This document shows, in pieces, positions 1 to 5,519 of a stretch of 5,519 bases of DNA; position 1 is the first letter of the stretch, and each line of letters begins with the position of its first letter. Source of the stretch: CAYVDH01 sp964450355 (lineage in GTDB: Bacteria; Bacteroidota; Bacteroidia; NS11-12g; UBA955). The stretch lies in assembly GCA_964450355.1 (NCBI GenBank), contig CAYVDH010000206.1, positions 1 to 5,519 on the forward strand, read 5' to 3'. Both the position numbers and the translations under genes were made by a program. Under the pieces are notes generated by a model, which did not search any database, was not told the origin of the DNA, and worked only from the letters and a program-made list of their open reading frames with translations.

Positions 1-6
1 TTACTC

Positions 7-14
7 TACATTTG
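7..14 (+). promoter_or_regulatory. Candidate Bacteroidota -7 promoter element (TAnnTTTG)
   Basis: The octamer TACATTTG matches the Bacteroidota -7 consensus TAnnTTTG exactly and lies 23 bases before the ATG of the HMG-CoA reductase gene. If used, transcription would begin at roughly positions 19-22, giving a very short 5' leader of under 20 bases. The partner -33 TTG element would fall upstream of the window and cannot be checked. An 8-base degenerate match in A+T-rich DNA can arise by chance, so this is a candidate only. It is the only place in the window where a promoter for the whole gene set would be expected, because the later genes abut or overlap. Confidence 0.4.
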
Positions 15-37
15 TTCTCAACTACTTAATTATTAAT

Positions 38-1315
38 ATGAGTTCGGGTTACAACATTACCAAACGCTCTTTAGAAGCCATAAAAAACAGAATAAATATA
101 GGTGAATTTATACATGCTATTTCAAATAAAAAAACCTTAAATAGCCAAGATTCCCCTCCTACTGAAGGTAGAAACACAAATGACGGTGTTAAAAAAAGAC
201 AAGACTTTCTTTTGTCTAAAACAGGTAAGGAATACCCCCACTTATTTAATCAAAATGTTATCACCGATGCTTCTCAAGTCAATGGAAATTGTGAAAATTT
301 CATTGGTACTGCTCAAATTCCAATTGGCATAATTGGTCCTCTTCACATTGTGGGCACCGCTGCTCAAGGTGATTTTTATGTTCCATTAGCCACTACCGAA
401 GGCGCTCTTGTTGCCTCTTATCATCGAGGTGCCAAAGCAAGTAGAATGTGTGGAGGTATCACTAGCATTTGTTTTTTAGAAGGTGTTCAGCGCAGTCCTG
501 TTTTCCGATTTGATAACATGGGTGAAATGGGTAAGTTTTTAATATTTGCAATCGAAAATTCAGAAAAATTTCAAGAGGTTATTTCATCTGGAAGTAGCCA
601 TGCTAAAATATTGGATGTGAAATTTAACATCGAAGGTAACCAACTCATCATCAATATAGAATATTATACTGCCGATGCCGCAGGACAAAACATGGTAACC
701 ATTTGTACCGATATTTTATGTAAATGGCTTGTAGAAAACTCTCCTACTAAACCAAATATTTGGTTTGTAGAAAGCAACTACAGTGGTGACAAAAAAGCTG
801 CTGCTGTTTCGTTTACCCACGTTAGGGGAAAGAAAGTTTCTGCTGAGGCTCATTTAAGCAAAGAAGTAGTTGAAAAAATCTTGAGATGCAAACCTGAAGA
901 CATGGTTCAATATTGGCAAAGTAGCACTATTGGTGTCATACAAAGCGGAAGCATAGGCGCTCAGGGACACGTAGCAAATGGACTTACAGCTTTATTTATT
1001 GCCACAGGTCAGGACATTGCTTGTATCAGCGAGGCCTCTGTTGGTATAACAAGAATGGAGTTAACTAACAATGGAGGTGTTTATGTAAGTGTAACTTTGC
1101 CCAATCTAATTGTAGGAACTGTAGGAGGTGGAACAGGACTACCTACACAAAGAGAATGTCTTGAAATGCTTGATTGTTATGGAAATGGCAAAGCTCAAAA
1201 ATTTGCAGAAATAGCTGCTGGCTTAGCATTAGCTGGTGAAATATCCATTGCCGCTGCTATTGCCTCTGGTCAATTTTCGCAAGCTCATCAAAAATTTGGA
1301 AGAAAAAAATCATAA
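38..1315 (+). CDS. Hydroxymethylglutaryl-CoA reductase, bacterial class I type (soluble)
   Basis: Reduces HMG-CoA to mevalonate, the committed step of the mevalonate route to isoprenoids; predicted cytosolic, with no membrane segments, 425 residues. Residues 1-50 are a variable, low-conservation lead. The catalytic core begins near residue 51 and shows the class I motifs in order: ENFIG (86-90) and PIGIIGPL (95-102), ATTEG (118-122; catalytic Glu121), the DAAGQNM cofactor-site motif (213-219), DKK (251-253; catalytic Lys252), GQD (324-326; catalytic Asp326), VGTVGGGTGLP (359-369), and His417 near the C-terminus. All four catalytic positions known from the human enzyme are therefore present. 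The class I spellings, such as DKK and DAAGQNM, argue against the class II (Pseudomonas mevalonii) type. The frame is open back to the window edge, but no ATG, GTG or TTG lies upstream in frame, so ATG 38 is the best visible start; no Shine-Dalgarno is seen. It is the first visible gene of a tight four-gene set with lipid-type membrane enzymes, suggesting dedicated isoprenoid supply. Confidence 0.93.
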   Translation: MSSGYNITKRSLEAIKNRINIGEFIHAISNKKTLNSQDSPPTEGRNTNDGVKKRQDFLLSKTGKEYPHLFNQNVITDASQVNGNCENFIGTAQIPIGIIGPLHIVGTAAQGDFYVPLATTEGALVASYHRGAKASRMCGGITSICFLEGVQRSPVFRFDNMGEMGKFLIFAIENSEKFQEVISSGSSHAKILDVKFNIEGNQLIINIEYYTADAAGQNMVTICTDILCKWLVENSPTKPNIWFVESNYSGDKKAAAVSFTHVRGKKVSAEAHLSKEVVEKILRCKPEDMVQYWQSSTIGVIQSGSIGAQGHVANGLTALFIATGQDIACISEASVGITRMELTNNGGVYVSVTLPNLIVGTVGGGTGLPTQRECLEMLDCYGNGKAQKFAEIAAGLALAGEISIAAAIASGQFSQAHQKFGRKKS

Positions 1316-1316
1316 C

Positions 1317-2219
1317 ATGCAGAAACCCCTTTTAATTAGATTGTGGCAATACCAAAAGGAGAGATTTCCAATTTTTGCCCATGGAATTTTAATTTTCTCT
1401 TTTACTTTTTCAGCATTTGCATATTCTCATATTTGTCGAAATGACTCGAGCGTAATTTCATTTTATCAATTATTCAAAGCATTCATTAACACTTTCTTTT
1501 TATTTCTGCTATTGCGAATTTCTGATGAATTCAAAGACAAAGAATTTGATGCGAAACATAGGCCTCACCTTCCTGTACCACGAGGTTTAGTGCAACTCCA
1601 AGAATTAAAAATCATAGGATTTATTGTCTTAATTTTTCTTACCTTATTTAACGCGGTATTTGCATTTAACCATTTCCACATCTATTTTTTTGTTTTAACT
1701 TATATGTTTCTCATGTTTAAGGAATTTTATGTTAAAGAATGGCTTGAAAAAAATCAAATTTGGTATGTGACTTCACATATGTTGATTATCCCTTTAGTAG
1801 ATACCTTAGCGAGCTCATTTGATTGGATGAATTCTCAAGCTGATTACCTTGGTTTAATTTGGTTTTTTTGTGTCTCTTTTTTTAATGGATTAACATTAGA
1901 ACTTGGGCGAAAAATAAAATCAAAGGAAAATGAAGAAGCAAACTCTTACAGCTTATCTCTAGGTGTAAAAAAAGCCATGGTGTTATTCCAATTGGTTTTG
2001 TTTATTACCTTCATACTTTGTCTGGGAGCCAGTCATTACGCGCATCTTTCAATCGTTCATGTTTGGATATTTTTAACCTTGTATTGCCTTAGCGCCTTGT
2101 TTGGTTTGTATTTTTATAAACAGCAAACTAAAAAAAACAGCAAACTTTTTGAAGTTTTTTCTGGTATTTGGGCAATTGGAATGTATTTAAATTTAGGTTC
2201 AGCCGTATTATTAAGATAA
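1317..2219 (+). CDS. UbiA-superfamily prenyltransferase-like integral membrane protein
   Basis: Predicted to transfer an isoprenyl chain from its diphosphate to an acceptor within the membrane. The acceptor is unknown. The 300-residue protein has about nine hydrophobic segments (roughly 20-38, 51-67, 97-114, 117-135, 149-167, 176-193, 218-237, 245-266, 279-298), the usual UbiA architecture and length. The first Asp-rich motif follows segment 2 and reads DEFKDKEFD (70-78), a variant of NDxxDxxxD, followed by a basic HRPHLPVPRG stretch (81-90) typical of the family. The second acidic site, normally DxxxD with a downstream GVKS-like sequence, is replaced by LELGRKIKSKENEE (194-207) and LGVKKA (215-220), so acidic residues are there but not in the standard pattern. 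The start ATG at 1317 is chosen because it lies one base after the reductase stop; an in-frame ATG at 1236 would add 27 residues overlapping the reductase. A GGAAGA at 1298-1303 is too distant to be a good ribosome site. Family assignment is good; activity and substrates are unknown. Confidence 0.8.
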   Translation: MQKPLLIRLWQYQKERFPIFAHGILIFSFTFSAFAYSHICRNDSSVISFYQLFKAFINTFFLFLLLRISDEFKDKEFDAKHRPHLPVPRGLVQLQELKIIGFIVLIFLTLFNAVFAFNHFHIYFFVLTYMFLMFKEFYVKEWLEKNQIWYVTSHMLIIPLVDTLASSFDWMNSQADYLGLIWFFCVSFFNGLTLELGRKIKSKENEEANSYSLSLGVKKAMVLFQLVLFITFILCLGASHYAHLSIVHVWIFLTLYCLSALFGLYFYKQQTKKNSKLFEVFSGIWAIGMYLNLGSAVLLR

Positions 2220-2221
2220 TG
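2217..2221 (+). promoter_or_regulatory. Stop-start overlap TAATG coupling genes 2 and 3
   Basis: The TAA stop of the UbiA-like gene (2217-2219) shares its last A with the ATG of the phosphotransferase gene (2219-2221). No Shine-Dalgarno precedes it, so initiation probably relies on termination-reinitiation by ribosomes finishing the upstream gene. This junction decides the start: the alternative ATG at 2168 would add 17 residues unlike anything in the family and overlap the upstream gene by 52 bases, whereas from 2219 the conserved ATP-grasp N-terminus (VGNKAKNL, residues 11-18) sits where the family has it. Confidence 0.7.
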
Positions 2222-4705
2222 ATATTTACTCATCAACAAACAAAAAAAGTAGGTAATAAAGCAAAAAACCTGTTTCTTTTGAAGGAAACAAACATCAATG
2301 TACCCAATTTTGTTGTCATTAGCTACGATGATTTAACCGAATTACTAGGTGATAAAGACAACAACGAAATCAACATATTATCTTGTGAAATCCCTAGCGA
2401 TTGGATACTATCCATTGTAAACACATTAAATGACCCTAAAAGTTATGCTGTTAGGAGCAGTACCGAAGCTGAGGATTCGGAAAACAAAAGTTTTGCAGGA
2501 CAATTTAAAAGCAAATTAAATGTTCAAAAACATCAACTCAAAGAAGCTATAAAAGAAGTGTGGCTTTCTGTTTTTTCTAAACACATTGCTTCCTACGATA
2601 ATATAAACTACCAAAATACTGCTATATCCATTATCATTCAGGAATGCATCGAAGCAGACAGTTCTGGTGTCATGTTTACTAGTAACCCAGTTACCAATGA
2701 GAAAGATACAGTTCTTATCAATTCTGTTTTTGGATTAGGAGAAGGTTTAGTTTCTGGTGAATTAAATGCCGACTCTTTTGAAATCAAAAATGAGGCCATT
2801 AAAGCAACGATTGTAAACAAAACTCATCAATACAAATACAATGTTAATGGAGATTTAAGTCAAGTTGAAATCAATGAAAATGACAGATTGAAATGGTCAT
2901 TGAATGAAAAAAACATCAAAGATTTAGTTTGCATTGGTAAACAGTTACATCAGCATTTTGGAATGGCACAAGACATAGAATTTTGCATTAAAAATGAACA
3001 ACTATTTATATTGCAAAGCCGACCAATCACTACTGTAACAAACCAATCTCAATATTTGGTATGGGATAACAGCAACATCATAGAATCTTATCCGGGAATT
3101 ACTTTGCCTTTGACATTTTCATTTATCAGTCCTGTTTATTCAGCAGTGTATCAACAAATGAGCTTAATTTTGGGTATAAGTAGAAAAGATATTTTGGAAA
3201 ATAAATACACGTATGACAACATGTTGGGACTATTAAAAGGCAGAGTTTATTACAATTTGTACAGTTGGTATAAATTATTATCCCTTCTTCCGGGCTACAG
3301 TTTGAATGCAGGATTTATGGAAAAAATGATGGGTGTTAGTGAACGATTTGAACTCCATGATTATAAAAAATCAAACGGCATTTATGAGAGATTAAGGGTA
3401 ATGAAAATGGCATTTATTATGATTAAAAATGCTGTTACCTTACCAAAAATGAAACGCAAATTCATTGAAAAATTCAACGAAACCATTTCAAAACATCAAA
3501 CAAAAAAGATTGAAACTGCCAATGCCTTTGAATGCATGCAGGCATATTACCAATTCGAAAACACATTAAGTAATGAATGGAAAGCGCCATTGGTTAATGA
3601 TTTTTTTGCCATGATATATTATGGTGTATTTGGAAAACTATCAGAAAAATACTCAAATGGAGTTTCTAATAACCAATATTTAATTCATACTGGAAAAGTA
3701 ATTACAACTGAACCTGCAATACTTCAAAACAAAATTTCACTACTGATAAAAACCGAAAGGAAATTACAACAACTATTCTCTTCAAAAAATGAAGAAGATG
3801 TATGGAAATGGTTAAATGAAAACAAATCAGAAACGATTAGTCAATTAATCTTTGAATACATAGAAAAATGGGGAAACAGATGTTTTGCTGAACTTAAATT
3901 AGAAACCATTACTTACAGTCAAAACCCATTGATGTTTATCAAAATAATAAAAAACACTTATGAAAGTGTCAGTGAAATGAATGTCAACAATGAGCATACT
4001 AAAACAAAAAACCCTAAATTGAATTGGCTTCAATCTATCTTGTTTAATTTCATCAAAAGAAATGCTATAAACACTGTCACAGATCGTGAAAACTTGAGAT
4101 TTGACCGAACAAGAGCATTTGCTGAAGTCCGTTTGATTTTTATTCGAATTGGTCAATTATTTAAACAAGAAAACATCATAGAATACGAAAGAGATGTATT
4201 TTATTTGAGTAAAGAAGAAATTTTTAATTTCATCAAAGGAACCAGTATTCAATTGGATTTAAAGTCTTTGATTAATCTTAGAAAAAAAGAATATGAAAAC
4301 TATTTTTCAGAACCCATTCAAAAAGCTAGAATAAAAACAAATGACATCGTTTATAATCAAGAATTTGGCACAGAAATCACCGAAGAAAGTCAATGTTTAA
4401 AGGGAATAGGCTGTTGTCCGGGCATAGTAAGAGGAAAAGTAAAAATAGTGCATTCCCCTGATGATATTGAGAACCTAAAAGACAAAATCATGGTGACTGT
4501 ATCTACCGATCCTGGTTGGGTCTCTGTTTTTCCTTTGGTAAAAGGGATATTGGTACAAAGAGGCAGTGTGCTAAGTCATGCAGCCATAGTTAGTAGAGAA
4601 ATGAATATTCCTTGTATCGTTGGTATTAGTCAAATAACGACTCAGTTAAAAAACGACCAAATGATAGAAATGAATGGAATAACTGGCGAAATATTGATAT
4701 TATGA
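2219..4705 (+). CDS. PEP synthase-like phosphotransferase (ATP-grasp + phosphohistidine domain), substrate unknown
   Basis: Large soluble protein (828 residues) expected to split ATP, pass a phosphate to its own histidine, and hand it to an unidentified acceptor. Residues 1-275 form the PPDK/PEP-synthase N-terminal ATP-binding domain: VGNKAKNL (11-18), AVRSSTEAED (77-86), SFAGQF (91-96), SGVMFTSNP (149-157), FGLGEGLVSGE (171-181), QDIEF (251-255), and LQSRPIT (265-271). Residues 275-720 are a largely helical middle region with WDNSN (282-286), PLTFSF (297-302) and ENLRFDRTRAF (624-634). Residues 730-825 are the swivelling phosphohistidine domain, GCCPGIVRG (731-739) to GSVLSHAAIVSRE (782-794), with His787 the predicted phosphate carrier. 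The chain ends soon after, so the C-terminal PEP/pyruvate barrel of PpsA and PPDK is missing. The domain order is that of rifampin phosphotransferase, so a 'PEP synthase' label would mislead. Antibiotic inactivation is possible in principle, but placement between UbiA-like and CdsA-like membrane enzymes favours phosphorylation of a lipid or isoprenoid intermediate (inference). Confidence 0.85.
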   Translation: MIFTHQQTKKVGNKAKNLFLLKETNINVPNFVVISYDDLTELLGDKDNNEINILSCEIPSDWILSIVNTLNDPKSYAVRSSTEAEDSENKSFAGQFKSKLNVQKHQLKEAIKEVWLSVFSKHIASYDNINYQNTAISIIIQECIEADSSGVMFTSNPVTNEKDTVLINSVFGLGEGLVSGELNADSFEIKNEAIKATIVNKTHQYKYNVNGDLSQVEINENDRLKWSLNEKNIKDLVCIGKQLHQHFGMAQDIEFCIKNEQLFILQSRPITTVTNQSQYLVWDNSNIIESYPGITLPLTFSFISPVYSAVYQQMSLILGISRKDILENKYTYDNMLGLLKGRVYYNLYSWYKLLSLLPGYSLNAGFMEKMMGVSERFELHDYKKSNGIYERLRVMKMAFIMIKNAVTLPKMKRKFIEKFNETISKHQTKKIETANAFECMQAYYQFENTLSNEWKAPLVNDFFAMIYYGVFGKLSEKYSNGVSNNQYLIHTGKVITTEPAILQNKISLLIKTERKLQQLFSSKNEEDVWKWLNENKSETISQLIFEYIEKWGNRCFAELKLETITYSQNPLMFIKIIKNTYESVSEMNVNNEHTKTKNPKLNWLQSILFNFIKRNAINTVTDRENLRFDRTRAFAEVRLIFIRIGQLFKQENIIEYERDVFYLSKEEIFNFIKGTSIQLDLKSLINLRKKEYENYFSEPIQKARIKTNDIVYNQEFGTEITEESQCLKGIGCCPGIVRGKVKIVHSPDDIENLKDKIMVTVSTDPGWVSVFPLVKGILVQRGSVLSHAAIVSREMNIPCIVGISQITTQLKNDQMIEMNGITGEILIL
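4702..4705 (+). promoter_or_regulatory. ATGA stop-start overlap coupling genes 3 and 4
   Basis: The ATG of the CdsA-like gene (4702-4704) overlaps the TGA stop of the phosphotransferase gene (4703-4705), the classic four-base ATGA junction. The upstream bases contain no purine-rich Shine-Dalgarno, so translation of gene 4 is probably coupled to gene 3. It supports both the start choice for gene 4 and co-expression of the two enzymes in comparable amounts. Confidence 0.7.
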
Positions 4706-5487
4706 GGTTTATTATTGATTTAATGCCCTTGCCAATTGGAATTCTATTTTTAGTTGGATTTGTTTTTACTTTATTCAAAATAAGCCATTCTAATACAATG
4801 TTAGAAAAACAAAGAGTGGGCTTAAAATACCTTATTTATCTTTTGTATTTTATAGTTATTCAATTTATTATTTCACCTTTATTAAATCCCAACAAATACA
4901 TCAGCATGGCATTTCTATCAGTATTATTACTATTATCTGCCTTTGAGATTTACAGAATTAAATCCAATTTAAAAGCAAAAAATTTATTACTATTTGTTTT
5001 GATAATGCTTGGAACTGCTTTATTATTTCGATTCAGACAAGGAATGTTAGAACTTTATATTTTTTATTGTGTATTTATATTCGATGGCATGAGTCAAATT
5101 GGTGGACAGGTATTTGGGAAACACAAATTAAGTCCTAAAATCAGTCCAAATAAAACTTGGGAAGGTTTTTTTACGGGTTTAATTTTTTCTGTTGTTTCGA
5201 TGTTGATTTTAGACAATGTCAATGATTATTTTTTTATAAAAAGCCAATATTTTAAACCTATTTTTTACAGCATGATTTGCTCATTAGCACTCATTGGCGA
5301 TTTGTTTTTTTCGAAACTAAAAAGATTGTCTAACATTAAAGATTTTGGGAATTACATTCCAGGACATGGGGGATTATTAGACAGAATAGACAGTTTGATT
5401 TTTACATATGTTATTGTATTTTACATTTATTTTATTATTTTTATCGTTTTATTATGTAAATCCGATGGATTATTAAAAATATATTAA
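4702..5487 (+). CDS. CdsA-family CTP transferase (phosphatidate cytidylyltransferase-like), integral membrane
   Basis: Family members convert phosphatidic acid and CTP to CDP-diacylglycerol and diphosphate in the membrane. The actual lipid phosphate used here is not known. The 261-residue protein has about eight hydrophobic segments (near 10-26, 42-60, 66-85, 94-110, 115-127, 156-171, 186-203, 231-252). The complete cytidylyltransferase family signature runs from Ser204 to Asp230, including KLKR (205-208), KD (213-214), GHGG (221-224) and DRID (227-230), with no position broken. The preceding conserved block FDGMSQ (127-132), FGKHKLSPKISPNKTWEG (138-155) is also intact. FDGMSQ differs from the DTGAY-like form of housekeeping CdsA and recalls, from memory, accessory CdsA paralogues such as the YnbB type. 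The start ATG is fixed by the ATGA overlap with the phosphotransferase gene. Its G+C is visibly lower than that of the first gene, partly because it is rich in Phe, Ile and Leu. Probably an accessory pathway enzyme, not the cell's main CdsA (inference). Confidence 0.88.
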   Translation: MRFIIDLMPLPIGILFLVGFVFTLFKISHSNTMLEKQRVGLKYLIYLLYFIVIQFIISPLLNPNKYISMAFLSVLLLLSAFEIYRIKSNLKAKNLLLFVLIMLGTALLFRFRQGMLELYIFYCVFIFDGMSQIGGQVFGKHKLSPKISPNKTWEGFFTGLIFSVVSMLILDNVNDYFFIKSQYFKPIFYSMICSLALIGDLFFSKLKRLSNIKDFGNYIPGHGGLLDRIDSLIFTYVIVFYIYFIIFIVLLCKSDGLLKIY

Positions 5488-5519
5488 GTGGATATAGGTT
5501 GTTTATGTTTTCTGTTATT
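5488..5519 (+). other. Short downstream edge; possible start of a further gene, no terminator
   Basis: The 32 bases after the CdsA-like stop contain no inverted repeat with a T-run, so transcription probably continues. Two possible starts are visible: GTG at 5488, directly after the stop, and ATG at 5505. Both frames stay open to the window edge, but only 10 and 5 codons are visible, far too few to identify a product. Given the packing of the four upstream genes, a fifth gene here is plausible but unproven. Confidence 0.25.

Noticed and set aside
1236..1316. Upstream in-frame extension of the UbiA-like gene starting at ATG 1236
   Set aside because: It would overlap the conserved C-terminus of the HMG-CoA reductase, including its catalytic histidine region, by 80 bases and add 27 residues that are merely an out-of-frame reading of it. 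ATG 1317 sits directly after the reductase stop.
2168..2218. Upstream in-frame extension of the phosphotransferase starting at ATG 2168
   Set aside because: The 17 extra residues are an out-of-frame reading of the UbiA-like C-terminus. ATG 2219 overlaps the preceding stop neatly and gives the expected ATP-grasp N-terminus.
2638..2820. 60-codon open frame on the - strand
   Set aside because: It lies fully inside and antisense to the strongly conserved ATP-grasp domain of the phosphotransferase, and has no recognisable motif.
3899..4156. 85-codon open frame on the - strand
   Set aside because: It is antisense to the middle region of the phosphotransferase, has no recognisable domain, and no promoter or spacing that suggests a gene.
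2219..4705. Annotation as phosphoenolpyruvate synthase (ppsA)
   Set aside because: The C-terminal PEP/pyruvate-binding barrel is absent; the protein ends about 41 residues after the phosphohistidine.
38..5487. Bacterial version of the archaeal ether-lipid pathway
   Set aside because: Only the UbiA and CdsA family types agree. No GGGP synthase is visible, the phosphotransferase has no place in that route, and the UbiA motifs are not the standard ones. Kept only as an analogy.
1..5519. CRISPR arrays, tRNA or rRNA genes, insertion sequences, long direct or inverted repeats
   Set aside because: None was seen by eye. The window is essentially continuous coding sequence with no intergenic space over 40 bases.

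Overview
This A+T-rich window looks like part of a Bacteroidota genome. That is an inference from three things: the low G+C, the lack of convincing Shine-Dalgarno sequences before any of the four genes, and a perfect match to the Bacteroidota -7 promoter consensus TAnnTTTG (positions 7-14) just ahead of the first gene. No rRNA, tRNA or other taxonomic marker is present, so the phylum call is moderate only.

The window is almost completely coding and holds four genes, all on the + strand and packed head to tail. (1) 38-1315 is a soluble bacterial class I-type HMG-CoA reductase with all catalytic positions intact. (2) 1317-2219 is a UbiA-superfamily membrane prenyltransferase-like protein that starts one base after the reductase stop. 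(3) 2219-4705 is a large cytosolic phosphotransferase with an N-terminal PPDK/PEP-synthase-type ATP-grasp domain and a C-terminal swivelling phosphohistidine domain. It overlaps gene 2 by one base and lacks the PEP/pyruvate barrel of genuine PEP synthases. (4) 4702-5487 is a CdsA-family membrane CTP transferase with a complete family signature, overlapping gene 3 by four bases. The last 32 bases hold no terminator and could lead straight into another gene, so the operon probably continues beyond the window.

The gene order and tight coupling suggest one pathway. HMG-CoA reductase makes mevalonate for isoprenoid precursors. The UbiA protein would attach a prenyl chain to an acceptor. The phosphotransferase would phosphorylate an intermediate using ATP, and the CdsA-like enzyme would activate a phosphate-bearing lipid with CTP. 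A CDP-alcohol phosphotransferase or head-group enzyme outside the window would complete it. The logic resembles, without being the same as, archaeal ether-lipid synthesis, where a UbiA enzyme is followed by a CDP-archaeol synthase. The individual families are clear from sequence. The joint pathway, its substrates and its product are inference, and this is the part of the window most likely to represent an undescribed system.
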